DNA of 64,000 nt from contig NZ_FUYZ01000002.1 of the NCBI RefSeq assembly GCF_900167905.1, forward strand, positions 248,001 to 312,000. The letters run 5' to 3'. The notes under the pieces are model-generated. The model did no database searches and had not been told where the DNA came from. It saw nothing but the letters and a program-made list of their open reading frames with translations. Positions 18,117-26,863 of this stretch are shown here, in pieces (within the stretch, counting starts at the first letter, position 1; each line of letters starts with the position of its first letter). The DNA comes from Soonwooa buanensis (GTDB lineage: Bacteria > Bacteroidota > Bacteroidia > Flavobacteriales > Weeksellaceae). A program made the position numbers and the translations under genes.

Positions 18117-19322
18117 ATGGAATTAATACATCGCAATCTTCTCATAGGCATCCACGACGCTTTGCAAGAGACCTTTTTTCAAGATAAAAAATATGCTGAC
18201 AAAGTTATCGAAAGACTTTTGAAAGCGAATAGAAAATGGGGAAGTCAAGACCGACAAGTTGTTTCGGAGATTTTTTACAACATTATCCGTTGGAAAAAAC
18301 GTCTGGAATATTATATGGGCGAAGGTGTGAAACCAAATAATGTTTACAAATTAATTTTGGCATATTTGCTTTGGAGTAAGTCGCATTATAAAAAGTTTGA
18401 AGAATTTGATGGTGTTAAAACGGCTGATATTCTTAATAAACTTAAAAAAGGTTACATCCCAACAAAGGCTATTGAATATTCGATTCCAGATTGGTTGGCA
18501 GAAACTATGGAGAAAGAATTGGGACCAAAATGGGAGAAAGAGATGTTAGCGCTTAACGAGCAAGCACCGACAGTTCTTAGAACCAATACTTTGAAAACGT
18601 CGCCGAAAGAATTGGTGGCGGACCTTCAAGACGAGGGCGTTCCTGCTTTTACGATACATGGTTATCCAGATGCTGTTCAGTTGGAGGAAAAGAAAAATGT
18701 GTTTTTGACATCGGCTTTCAAAGATGGATTATTCGAGGTTCAAGACGCGTCTTCTCAAACGATTGGACAACTATTGGATCCGAAAGAAGGAATGCGCGTT
18801 GTTGATGCTTGTGCTGGCGCAGGTGGGAAGACTTTGCATTTAGCAGCTTTGATGAAGAACAAAGGTCAAATTATCGCATTAGATATTTTTGAATGGAAGT
18901 TGGCAGAATTAAAACGTCGTGCAAAACGTGCTGGCGCTCATAATATCGAAGCACGTTTTATTTCGGATTCTAAAGTTATTAAACGACTTCATAATACAGC
19001 GGATCGATTGTTAATCGACGCACCTTGTTCTGGACTTGGCGTGTTGAAACGTAATCCAGATTCTAAATGGAAAATCGACCAAGATTTTATTGATAGAATT
19101 AAAAAAGAGCAAGAGCAAATTCTTAAAGATTATTCTAAAATTATTAAAAAAGGAGGTCAAATGATCTATGCAACTTGTTCAATTTTGCCATCGGAAAATA
19201 ACCTTCAAGTCGAAAAATTCTTAACCAACAATCCTGATTATTCTTTGGTTAAAGAAGAAAAAATTATGCCTAGCCAAGGCTACGACGGATTCTATATGGC
19301 TTTGATAAAGAGAGATAATTAA
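18117..19322 (+). CDS. rRNA cytosine-C5 methyltransferase, RsmB/NOL1 family
   Basis: 401 residues. An N-terminal NusB-like helical region (about 1-130) is followed by a SAM-dependent m5C RNA methyltransferase domain. Visible are the SAM loop VDACAGAGGKTLHLA, motif IV with the PC dipeptide (DAPCSGLGVLKRNPD), and motif VI with the nucleophile Cys (YATCSILPSENN). It most likely methylates 16S rRNA like RsmB, though related enzymes modify tRNA. It is monocistronic or read with the reductase gene 93 bp downstream. The family is certain, the target base inferred. Confidence 0.9.
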   Translation: MELIHRNLLIGIHDALQETFFQDKKYADKVIERLLKANRKWGSQDRQVVSEIFYNIIRWKKRLEYYMGEGVKPNNVYKLILAYLLWSKSHYKKFEEFDGVKTADILNKLKKGYIPTKAIEYSIPDWLAETMEKELGPKWEKEMLALNEQAPTVLRTNTLKTSPKELVADLQDEGVPAFTIHGYPDAVQLEEKKNVFLTSAFKDGLFEVQDASSQTIGQLLDPKEGMRVVDACAGAGGKTLHLAALMKNKGQIIALDIFEWKLAELKRRAKRAGAHNIEARFISDSKVIKRLHNTADRLLIDAPCSGLGVLKRNPDSKWKIDQDFIDRIKKEQEQILKDYSKIIKKGGQMIYATCSILPSENNLQVEKFLTNNPDYSLVKEEKIMPSQGYDGFYMALIKRDN

Positions 19323-19387
19323 ATTTAAATTAAATAAAACTAAGTAAAGTCATCATTTAGAATAATTCTAAAAGAAGTGAAAATGCT

Positions 19388-19395
19388 TAGCTTTG
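19388..19395 (+). promoter_or_regulatory. -7-like element upstream of the reductase gene
   Basis: TAGCTTTG matches TAnnTTTG, 20 bp before the ATG at 19416. No -33 TTG at the usual distance. Confidence 0.4.
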
Positions 19396-19415
19396 CATAA
19401 TAAAATATTAAAGAA

Positions 19416-20468
19416 ATGTTCGAAACAGATATCATTATTATAGGCGCAGGTCCAACAGGATTATTTGCAGTATTCGAAGCGGGATTATTAAAGTTGAGAT
19501 GTCATCTTATCGATGCATTGCCGCAACCTGGCGGACAGTTGTCGGAGTTGTATCCCAAAAAACCGATTTTCGATATTCCTGGTTTTCCAAGTGTTGACGC
19601 TGGCGTTTTAGTTGATAATTTGATGGAACAAATCAAACAATTCGAACCTCAATTTTCTCTTTCAGAAAAAGCAATGAGCTATGAAAAAACTGAAGAAGGA
19701 GATTTTATCGTAACCACAAGTCGCGGTACCAAAATTAAAGGAAAAGCCATTGCAATTGCTGGTGGATTAGGAAGTTTTGATCCTCGTAAACCCGAATTAG
19801 AAAATCTTGAAAAATTTGAAGAAAACGGTGTTGAATATTTCGTGAGAAATCCAGAAATGTTCCGTGACAAAAAAATCGTCATTGCTGGTGGAGGAGATTC
19901 TGCGTTGGACTGGTCGATTTTCTTGGCAGATGTTGCGTCGGATGTAACCTTAATCCATAGAAGAAACGAGTTTCGTGGTGCTTTAGACTCAGTTGAGAAA
20001 GTGGCTGCGCTTAAGAAAGCTGGCAAAATCAATCTGATTACGCCTGCCGAAGTAACGGGCTTGATAGGAGAGGAGACACTTACGGCAATCGAAGTTACAA
20101 AAGGCGAAGAAAAAGAAATCATCGAAACCGATTATTTAATTCCTTTATTCGGATTAACACCGAAACTTGGTCCATTAGGCGACTGGGGATTAGATATTGA
20201 GAAAAATGCCATTAAAGTTAATAATGCTTTAGATTATCAAACCAATATCGATGGCATCTACGCGATTGGCGATGTTAATACGTATCCAGGGAAGTTGAAG
20301 TTGATTCTTTGCGGTTTCCATGAGGCGACTTTGATGTGTCAAAGTGTTTATAATAGACTTAATCCAGGAAAAAAATTCGTTCTTAAATATACAACGGTTT
20401 CGGGTATTGATGGATTCGACGGTACAAGAAAAGAAGCTGAAAAAGCAGTTGTAAAATCAATTGATTAA
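19416..20468 (+). CDS. Ferredoxin/flavodoxin-NADP+ reductase, thioredoxin-reductase-like
   Basis: 350 residues. The fold is the two-dinucleotide-domain flavoprotein type: FAD site IIIIGAGPTGLFA near the N-terminus, PQPGGQLSELYPKKPIFD typical of this family, NAD(P)H site IAGGGDSALDW with HRR downstream, and the FAD-binding C-terminal motif IYAIGDVN. The CxxC of thioredoxin reductase is absent, which together with the long C-terminus identifies the TrxR-like ferredoxin-NADP reductase group. It moves electrons between NADPH and ferredoxin. A [2Fe-2S] ferredoxin gene lies 257 bp downstream on the same strand and is a likely partner, although a terminator separates them. Confidence 0.92.
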   Translation: MFETDIIIIGAGPTGLFAVFEAGLLKLRCHLIDALPQPGGQLSELYPKKPIFDIPGFPSVDAGVLVDNLMEQIKQFEPQFSLSEKAMSYEKTEEGDFIVTTSRGTKIKGKAIAIAGGLGSFDPRKPELENLEKFEENGVEYFVRNPEMFRDKKIVIAGGGDSALDWSIFLADVASDVTLIHRRNEFRGALDSVEKVAALKKAGKINLITPAEVTGLIGEETLTAIEVTKGEEKEIIETDYLIPLFGLTPKLGPLGDWGLDIEKNAIKVNNALDYQTNIDGIYAIGDVNTYPGKLKLILCGFHEATLMCQSVYNRLNPGKKFVLKYTTVSGIDGFDGTRKEAEKAVVKSID

Positions 20469-20490
20469 TCAGATTTAAATACAAAATCAA

Positions 20491-20521
20491 AAGCCTAAGT
20501 TGAGTAGACTTAGGCTTTTTT
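20491..20521 (+). terminator. Terminator of the reductase gene
   Basis: AAGCCTAAGT (20491-20500) pairs with ACTTAGGCTT (20508-20517), followed by TTTT. Confidence 0.88.
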
Positions 20522-20643
20522 GTGATAAATAAATGATAATATAACAATTACTTATTTTAAAAAATATTGTGTAATTGGACTGTTGAAAATGGTTTTTATT
20601 CATTTATCTTTTTCAAATTTAGATTAAGATTATCAACTACAAA

Positions 20644-20663
20644 ATACCTATTTCTGGGTATAT
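20644..20663. promoter_or_regulatory. Palindromic operator candidate upstream of the ferredoxin gene
   Basis: ATACCTATTTCTGGGTATAT, arms ATACC/GGTAT. It matches 16 of 20 positions of a second copy at 27542-27561 in front of a two-component operon. It sits 39 bp upstream of the ferredoxin -7 box, in an activator-like position. Probably bound by a response regulator; inferred. Confidence 0.5.
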
Positions 20664-20701
20664 TTCATAATATTTGAATTTCCTTTAAACCTAATATTTA
20701 T

Positions 20702-20709
20702 TAACTTTG
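20702..20709 (+). promoter_or_regulatory. -7 element of the ferredoxin gene
   Basis: TAACTTTG matches TAnnTTTG, 16 bp before the ATG. The nearest TTG (20674-20676) gives a 25-bp spacer, longer than usual, which would suit an activated promoter. Confidence 0.5.
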
Positions 20710-20725
20710 TAGAAAAGATTTTAAA

Positions 20726-21058
20726 ATGTCAGATGTTAATATTACGATAATAGATAGGGACGGTGTTTCTCATGATGTTGCCGCGCCAACAGACATGGCC
20801 ATGAGTCTTATGGAGGTGATTCGCGCTTACGAATTGGTGCCAGAAGGGACTATTGGTATTTGTGGAGGTCTAGCGATGTGCGCTTCTTGCCAATGTTATG
20901 TTATTAGCGAGAATGTGGCTTTGCCAGAGATGCAAGTCGATGAGGAAGCTATGTTGGATGAAGCTTATAATGTAAAGCCAAACAGTCGACTAAGTTGCCA
21001 GATTCCTGCAACAGATGATCTAGAAGGACTTGTTATAGAGTTAGCCCCGGAAAGTTAA
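20726..21058 (+). CDS. [2Fe-2S] ferredoxin, adrenodoxin/ISC type
   Basis: 110 residues, close to the usual length. The cluster ligands are visible: C-x5-C-x2-C in GICGGLAMCASCQC and the fourth Cys in SRLSCQIP, with DEEAMLDEA between them as in vertebrate-type ferredoxins. It transfers single electrons in the cytosol, for example to Fe-S assembly or hydroxylases, and is a plausible partner of the ferredoxin-NADP reductase upstream. It has its own promoter with a palindromic operator candidate. Confidence 0.92.
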   Translation: MSDVNITIIDRDGVSHDVAAPTDMAMSLMEVIRAYELVPEGTIGICGGLAMCASCQCYVISENVALPEMQVDEEAMLDEAYNVKPNSRLSCQIPATDDLEGLVIELAPES

Positions 21059-21073
21059 TCCAGGGCTTTTTTA
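21043..21073 (+). terminator. Terminator overlapping the ferredoxin stop
   Basis: AGCCC (21043-21047) pairs with GGGCT (21063-21067), followed by a T run; the stop codon is in the loop. Confidence 0.6.
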
Positions 21074-21076
21074 TTT

Positions 21077-22525
21077 CTATTGATTGATAAATTTAGAACT
21101 CTTAATTGTTCCGTTGTTATTTTCGATGATGCACAAATAGTAAGATTCTTTCAAACTTTCTAAAGAGATTGAATTAGAATTTGGGTTCAATATTTCTTTT
21201 ACAATACGTCCAGAGGCATCCATAATTTTCAAAGCTTTCACGTTTTTAAAATCGATATTTAAAAGTTTTAAAACTTTGCGTTCGACAGCAATTTTCAAAT
21301 CATTTTTATTGATGTTTTGGTCTTGAACGGCTAAAAATGCTTGACTCGATTTTGCTGCTTCGATAACAAATTCTAGACCTAGTTTAGTAAATTTTGCGGC
21401 GTGATTCGCATTATTTCCGCTAACAGATAATTTGTCGTTCGAGCTATGGATGTATGGGTTAGAATCGTTAAAACTAGCTTCAAAAGGGAAGGCGGCGTTA
21501 TAGCCATTTTGTGCCCAACTAAAGTGATCCGAGCAACCGTAATTACAAATTGTATTGCCATAAGTGAAAACATGAGAACCCGTTTTATTATAATGTTCCA
21601 TGAGTTCTATTAAGAATAAATTAAGGTCGTTGCTGTTGTAAGAATCTGTGGTTAAATACACATCTTTGTTCGATCCTTTATAATTCGTCATGTCAAACTG
21701 AACATAAGCTACCACATTTTTATTGTTATTTGCATAATTAGTTGCCACATCATTAGACCCAACCAATCCCACTTCTTCCGCAGAAAAAGCCATCATTTCG
21801 ATACTTTTTTGTGGTTTAAATTTAATGTCCAAAAGCACGCGAAGCATTTCTGTAATACTCGCAATTCCTGAGGCGTTGTCATCTGCGCCAGGTGCTTGCC
21901 CAGAAAACGAAATAGAATCTAGATGACCTCCAATAATCACAGATTCGTTAGGAGTTGTGTTACCATTTATCTTTAAAAGTACCGAAGGCATCGGCGTTGC
22001 AGTGTGGTTAAAAAGCACAACACTAATGTCTGTACGGCCAGCTGCTGCAATCATGGTTTCCCATTTTGCTTTCAGATCCAGTGCAGCTTGTTTTCCTTTT
22101 GCATTATCATGACGACGCGTGCCATAAGCTTCTAATGTGGAAATGTGATTTTTGATATTGTCAGCATTTACTTTCCCGATACTGTGGTTAACCCAATCAT
22201 TTTCAGTAATTGTCAAATTGAGAAGCTGAGACGATTTGCTAACTTTTTTATTTAAAACATCTAGAGCTGTTTCAGCACTGTTTTGATAAACGAATCCAGG
22301 ACCGTGCGTAAGGATGTTTCTGTGTAAATGATGCGCTGCCTCTTCAGTTAAAAGAACGGCAGATTGATTGTCAATCGTTTTTAAAATCGAAACTTCTTTC
22401 GGGAAAAGTTCTTGTAATGCTTGGGCACTTTTGCCATCCATTGTCGCATGGAAGCTTTGACTATCTTGACTGAATAAAGCGCCGTAAAGGAATACCGCTG
22501 CTAAAAGTGGTAATTGTTTTTTCAT
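21077..22525 (-). CDS. Secreted M28-family aminopeptidase with T9SS signal
   Basis: 482 residues: signal peptide (ending ALFSQ, about 19), a propeptide-like region (20-130), an M28 zinc peptidase domain and a C-terminal T9SS type A-like sorting domain (from about 410; LKIMDASGRIVKEILN). Zinc ligands and catalytic residues fit M28: GGHLDS, GADDNASG, FSAEEVGLVGS, QFDMTNY and a final SDHFSW. The enzyme should remove N-terminal residues from peptides outside the cell. The sorting domain lacks the usual YPNP start, so it is a degenerate version. It is convergent with the ferredoxin gene and otherwise isolated. Confidence 0.9.
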   Translation of the reverse strand: MKKQLPLLAAVFLYGALFSQDSQSFHATMDGKSAQALQELFPKEVSILKTIDNQSAVLLTEEAAHHLHRNILTHGPGFVYQNSAETALDVLNKKVSKSSQLLNLTITENDWVNHSIGKVNADNIKNHISTLEAYGTRRHDNAKGKQAALDLKAKWETMIAAAGRTDISVVLFNHTATPMPSVLLKINGNTTPNESVIIGGHLDSISFSGQAPGADDNASGIASITEMLRVLLDIKFKPQKSIEMMAFSAEEVGLVGSNDVATNYANNNKNVVAYVQFDMTNYKGSNKDVYLTTDSYNSNDLNLFLIELMEHYNKTGSHVFTYGNTICNYGCSDHFSWAQNGYNAAFPFEASFNDSNPYIHSSNDKLSVSGNNANHAAKFTKLGLEFVIEAAKSSQAFLAVQDQNINKNDLKIAVERKVLKLLNIDFKNVKALKIMDASGRIVKEILNPNSNSISLESLKESYYLCIIENNNGTIKSSKFINQ

Positions 22526-22706
22526 AAATTATTTTTAAGTTTGGTCTTGTAAAGATAAAATTTTAGTAAAAATAAATTGAATTTTATGTAATGTTTTTAA
22601 ATTTTGATTGTTTCTGAAATAGATTTTTGTTTTTAAATGTTATTAAATTCGAGCTCGATGTAATATTTCTTGATTTTGAATTGTCTTCTTTTTATAAGTC
22701 TGAAAT

Positions 22707-24791
22707 ATGAACAGAATTTTTACATTTTCATTTATCATTTTATCTGGATTTTTCTTTGCGCAAGAGCAACAAGTCGCTCAAGATACAATAAAGCAATCTG
22801 CAGAAATACAAGAGGTTTTAATAAAAGCGCAACGCAAAAAACAATTTGTTGACAAGTCGGTGTATAGCTTTGATGAAGAAGCTTTGAAGAAAGCGCGCTA
22901 TGCAAACGATCTATTAAAAACGCTTCCGGAATTACAATACGATCCTATTACGAAAAGTGTGGCTAGTACAAAAGGCGGAACTACCTTGATGCTCATTAAC
23001 GGTATTGAAGCTACAGAATTGCAAATGCGATCGATACGTCCCGAAAATGTTGTACGTGTCGAATATTATGATAATCCACCAACGCGTTGGGCAACTAGAG
23101 CAGATCAAGTTGTCAATGTAATTACCAGAAACCCTGAGACTGGTTATGTTTTTGGAGCTGATGTTAGTTCGGCGGTAACGACAGGCTTTGTTGACGCTTC
23201 TGCTTATGCGGGTTATACGAAGGCAAAACATAATTTTGGTTTAGAATATAATCTTAATCTTAGAGATTATGACGATCGCCACGTTACCAAAATCTATGAC
23301 TATCAACTTCTTGGAGAACATTATCGGTCAGAACTTAATAAAATTGACCATTTCGGCTATACAAGCCAAGATATTGCACTTCGGTATTCGAATTCGGAAA
23401 TTGGAAAGTATGCTTTCCAAGCCAAGTTAAATATTAATTTGTTTAATTATTTTTCTAACGGAATTGGCGCAAGTCTTTTTTCTAAAGCTAATCTTATCGA
23501 AGATCATAGCATGAAACAACATGATGAGGAAGCTTATAATATTCCAAAATTAGATTTATACTATTCTAAAAATTTGGGTAAGAAAAGTGAAATTAGTTTT
23601 AATATTGTTGGATCGACTTATACAACGAGATCTTCGCAATTGGCTAACGAATGGGTGACAAACTCAGGAGAAAGTGTTTTTGAAAACGATATGAACTTAA
23701 AGGCGAAACAAAAAAGTATCGTCGGCGAGGTTGCTTATTCTTACGACTTAACAGTAGGTAAGCTTAGCGCGGGTTATCGTATTACTAATAACTCTGTTGA
23801 TAACGAACTTCGAAATCTTCTAGGAAATTCTAATTACAAAGTCAATTATTTGACACAGTATATGTATTCCGAATTTGCTGGTAAAAAGAATAAATGGATG
23901 TATCGACTAGGTTTAGGTTTAACCAATATCCATAACAAAAGTGAGTTGTCGGTAGAAGATAATTGGACGATTACGCCAAAACTAATTTTAGGTTATCAAA
24001 TTAAAAATAATCAAAGTCTGCGTTTTATAAGCAGTTATACGCCGACAAGTCCGTGGAGCGCTGCGCTAAGTAGTAATGTTAATCAGGTTGCTCCTAATAT
24101 TGTGTCCCGCGGTAATCCGTATTTGAAATCGAAGCAGACTTTCCATACCAATATTCAATATACGTTCAATAATAAGTATTTTGATTTTACGTCGGTCGTT
24201 TTCTACAACCATATTAATAAAGATATTAACCAATATTATACAGAAGATATCGAAACTGGAGGTTACGCTTTGACTTATGAAAATTCAAATTATACAAGAC
24301 AAATTGGAGCACAATTAATCGGTTCTGTTAAACCTTTCGGAAATGCATTGCTGGTTTTGAAAACTGTTATTTCGCCAACTTCTGTTAAGGTCGTAACCAA
24401 TCAAAACAAAGTAATTAAAAATGATTATATCTCAAATAATTTTTTGATTTCTTCGGAGTATAAAAATTTTTCATTTCAATATAATTTCAACTTTCCGGTT
24501 TATACTTTAAGTGGTGCTTTTTTGTCTACCAACGAAAATAAAAGTCACTTTTTTGCAAGTTACAAACATGATAATTGGACATTTTCGTCTGGCTTTTATT
24601 GGTTAGGAATGCCGTCTCGTTATCTAACAAAAAGCCTGTCCGAAAGTCTTGTAAATTATACTGCTAAAACAGAAATAATGAATAACAAGTCGATGTTTGT
24701 TCTTGGTCTAAGTTATGATTTTGCGAAAGGTAAGAAGAACCAAATCGACAAAAAACTTAATAATGATACAGCGCCTCCAGCCACATTTTAA
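22707..24791 (+). CDS. TonB-dependent-receptor-like outer membrane protein
   Basis: 694 residues. A signal peptide (ending FFFAQ) is followed directly by a TonB plug-like domain (about 40-160: DLLKTLPELQYD, LMLINGIEATELQMRSI, NVVRVEYYDNPP) and then a long beta-barrel of alternating aromatic strands. The N-terminal carboxypeptidase-like (CarboxypepD_reg) domain of SusC-type receptors is absent, and no TonB box is obvious. It probably belongs to the outer-membrane beta-barrel family common in Bacteroidota; substrate unknown. No SusD partner is nearby. It ends in a terminator shared with the convergent kinase gene. Confidence 0.85.
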   Translation: MNRIFTFSFIILSGFFFAQEQQVAQDTIKQSAEIQEVLIKAQRKKQFVDKSVYSFDEEALKKARYANDLLKTLPELQYDPITKSVASTKGGTTLMLINGIEATELQMRSIRPENVVRVEYYDNPPTRWATRADQVVNVITRNPETGYVFGADVSSAVTTGFVDASAYAGYTKAKHNFGLEYNLNLRDYDDRHVTKIYDYQLLGEHYRSELNKIDHFGYTSQDIALRYSNSEIGKYAFQAKLNINLFNYFSNGIGASLFSKANLIEDHSMKQHDEEAYNIPKLDLYYSKNLGKKSEISFNIVGSTYTTRSSQLANEWVTNSGESVFENDMNLKAKQKSIVGEVAYSYDLTVGKLSAGYRITNNSVDNELRNLLGNSNYKVNYLTQYMYSEFAGKKNKWMYRLGLGLTNIHNKSELSVEDNWTITPKLILGYQIKNNQSLRFISSYTPTSPWSAALSSNVNQVAPNIVSRGNPYLKSKQTFHTNIQYTFNNKYFDFTSVVFYNHINKDINQYYTEDIETGGYALTYENSNYTRQIGAQLIGSVKPFGNALLVLKTVISPTSVKVVTNQNKVIKNDYISNNFLISSEYKNFSFQYNFNFPVYTLSGAFLSTNENKSHFFASYKHDNWTFSSGFYWLGMPSRYLTKSLSESLVNYTAKTEIMNNKSMFVLGLSYDFAKGKKNQIDKKLNNDTAPPATF

Positions 24792-24801
24792 AATTTTAAA
24801 T

Positions 24802-24832
24802 AAAAAGACTTTAGAATTTCTAAAGTCTTTTT
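24802..24832. terminator. Bidirectional terminator
   Basis: AAAAAGACTTTAGA (24802-24815) pairs with TCTAAAGTCTTTTT (24819-24832); A and T runs on both sides serve the convergent genes ending at 24791 and 24844. Confidence 0.9.
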
Positions 24833-24843
24833 TAATCTTTATT

Positions 24844-25647
24844 TTAATCTTTATTAAGGTTAAACGAAATGTTAATTTTTGTTCCTTCCGTTTCTTTACA
24901 GATATTAAAAGTGCCACCAACACTTTCGGCTCTAGACTTCATGGTGGTTAGTCCATAGCCATCAACACGTGCTTGTTGTATCCCGACACCATTGTCTTGG
25001 ATGGAAATACGAATGAAATTTTGTCCTTCAACGGCATCAAAAATAACGCGTGTTGCTTGACTGTGTTTAACAATATTGTGACAAGCTTCTTTGATGATTA
25101 ACAATACATTTCGACGTAACTCTGCACTAACGATTGTGTCAGGATTCTCGATATCTTGTTGCTGCGTAAATTGAATTTTTGTTTTAGATAGATAACTTTC
25201 GACGTAGTTTTTACAGTAATCAAGCATTTTTCTAACATTGTCGTTGGAGGAGTTGAGTGACCACAAAATCTCACGCATCGATAGATTAATCTCTTCAGAA
25301 ATTCTTATAAGTTCATCAATTTCGGCTTTACTAATGCTTTTGTTATCGATGTTATGTTTCAGGATTTCCGATTGCAGTTTTATGGCGGAAAGTCCTGCGC
25401 CAATATCATCATGCATATCGTGAGAAATCCTTTCTCGTTCGGATTGTAAAGATTTATGTTTTTCTATTTCCTTTTGTAGGAGATTATTTTTATGTTCAAT
25501 ATCTTTAATTTGGCTTTCCTTGATGTGGTTGATTTGGTTTTTGTTATAAAGTAAAATCACAAAAATAATGAAGCCCAAAAAAAGTAGCAAAAGCGCAACA
25601 GCGAATGCAAACGTTAATTTTACTTCGTATGCGACAGTCAGAATCAT
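24844..25647 (-). CDS. NarX/DesK-type sensor histidine kinase
   Basis: 267 residues. One N-terminal membrane helix (about 10-33) with almost no extracellular part, a coiled coil (about 38-70), HisKA_3 dimerisation domain with the acceptor His79 in ISHDMHDDIGAG, and HATPase_c (N box KEACHNIVKHSQA, then DNGVGIQ and GYGLTTMKSR). Its start overlaps the end of the membrane-protein gene upstream by 4 bp, so it is the last gene of a four-gene operon headed by its likely cognate LuxR regulator. With so small a sensor of its own, it may take its signal from the multi-helix protein encoded before it; that is inference. Confidence 0.92.
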   Translation of the reverse strand: MILTVAYEVKLTFAFAVALLLLFLGFIIFVILLYNKNQINHIKESQIKDIEHKNNLLQKEIEKHKSLQSERERISHDMHDDIGAGLSAIKLQSEILKHNIDNKSISKAEIDELIRISEEINLSMREILWSLNSSNDNVRKMLDYCKNYVESYLSKTKIQFTQQQDIENPDTIVSAELRRNVLLIIKEACHNIVKHSQATRVIFDAVEGQNFIRISIQDNGVGIQQARVDGYGLTTMKSRAESVGGTFNICKETEGTKINISFNLNKD

Positions 25648-26228
25648 ATTTTACAAGTCGTAGCTTTCAATAGTAAAAGATAAGAAATAATTACTGCAAT
25701 CATAAAACTTTTGGTTATTAATTGCAAAAATTCTACATCCATTACATTAAGTAAGTTGGTGGGTACAATTCTAAAAATAAACACAATACTAAAGAATAGT
25801 AAGCTAGTCGCTACCCAAAATTTTTGTTTTTTATAAATTGGTGTTACATCTGTGTTTTTAAGTTGTAAGAAAAACCATCGTAAACTTAAGAACGTGTAGG
25901 TAACGCACAAAATAACACTTAATATAATTTGATAATTGGCTTCTGTTCCGAAAAATATAGCACTTAGTATAATATTGATGATTGCTAAAATCCAGCTAAA
26001 TTTTTTATTTTTTTCTTCTGTACCAAAGTAGTAAATGAAAAATAGGCTATATAGCGGAATTGTAAAAATGTAAAGACTATAAGGCATTAACTCAATTTTG
26101 TTTAGGTTTTCACAAGTAAAAACCGTCGCAAAATAAAGCCACAAAAAATGTTGCTCTGTTTTTCTATTGATGATAGAAGATACAAAACATAGGAAAACAA
26201 CAAATAGATAAATGTACAGTATTAGCAT
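25644..26228 (-). CDS. Unknown multi-helix membrane protein of the two-component operon
   Basis: 194 residues, very hydrophobic, about six membrane helices (for example ILYIYLFVVFLCFVSSII and SLLFFSIVFIFRIV). No recognised family. Its start overlaps the stop of the gene upstream (TAATG at 26228) and its end overlaps the kinase start by 4 bp, so the three are translationally coupled. A likely role is sensing or modulating the kinase in the membrane. Confidence 0.7.
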   Translation of the reverse strand: MLILYIYLFVVFLCFVSSIINRKTEQHFLWLYFATVFTCENLNKIELMPYSLYIFTIPLYSLFFIYYFGTEEKNKKFSWILAIINIILSAIFFGTEANYQIILSVILCVTYTFLSLRWFFLQLKNTDVTPIYKKQKFWVATSLLFFSIVFIFRIVPTNLLNVMDVEFLQLITKSFMIAVIISYLLLLKATTCKI

Positions 26229-26830
26229 TATCTACATTTACCAGGAGGGCATAATGTTGCCATGTCAAAATATGTCGGGTCTCCTGCAAGAGCTAGACGA
26301 GACTCAAAATGCATAACGAAAGTTAATTTGTGTAATCTTGTTATATCGCTAGTTTTGTTATCAATTCCCATTTGTAAAACAATGCCTGTATGTGTTTGTG
26401 GATCAAATGCATCAAAATTATTTTGGTAATGTATCGTTATTTGTCTCGTATTCTCATGCTTAGTACCATCATTAAACATTTTTGTAATACGTGTGTCAAA
26501 CTTTGGACGTAATCCCTTAGTGGTATCATCAAAGTTTTTTCGCATGGCATCATCGCCACGACTATCTATTTCTACTGCAACATCTTGATCGATTAGAAGG
26601 TTTGTTTTCCCTGCTTCGTCGGTGTACAGAAGATTAAGTTCTTTATCTACTTGCGCGAATCTCAACACCAAATCTTTCTTTTGATCGATAAGTCCTTTTA
26701 GTAGGTTATAACTCATTTTATAAGTTTTGTCTACTAATATGTCTCCACCAAATTCGTTTTCAAAATTTTTCATCATTTCCAAAGCTAAGTCCTTTGGAAT
26801 TGGTCCTGATTGGTTTTTTTCTTGATCCAT
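26228..26830 (-). CDS. Unknown soluble protein of the two-component operon
   Basis: 200 residues without signal peptide or membrane helix, rich in Asp/Lys, with a mixed alpha/beta pattern; it ends in a small Cys-containing tail (CPPGKCR). I recognise no family. It sits second in the operon, 33 bp after the response regulator and coupled by TAATG to the membrane-protein gene. A role in signal input or output of the system is inferred only from position. Confidence 0.65.
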   Translation of the reverse strand: MDQEKNQSGPIPKDLALEMMKNFENEFGGDILVDKTYKMSYNLLKGLIDQKKDLVLRFAQVDKELNLLYTDEAGKTNLLIDQDVAVEIDSRGDDAMRKNFDDTTKGLRPKFDTRITKMFNDGTKHENTRQITIHYQNNFDAFDPQTHTGIVLQMGIDNKTSDITRLHKLTFVMHFESRLALAGDPTYFDMATLCPPGKCR

Positions 26831-26863
26831 GGTTTTTAGTTTTATTAATTGTTTTAGTGTTTA

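Noticed and set aside
19416-20468. Thioredoxin reductase
   Set aside because: The redox CxxC motif is missing and the family-specific PQPGGQLSELYP block is that of ferredoxin-NADP reductase.
22670-22852. A 60-codon frame upstream of the outer-membrane barrel gene
   Set aside because: It overlaps the barrel gene start in another frame and runs through its signal peptide; no independent support.
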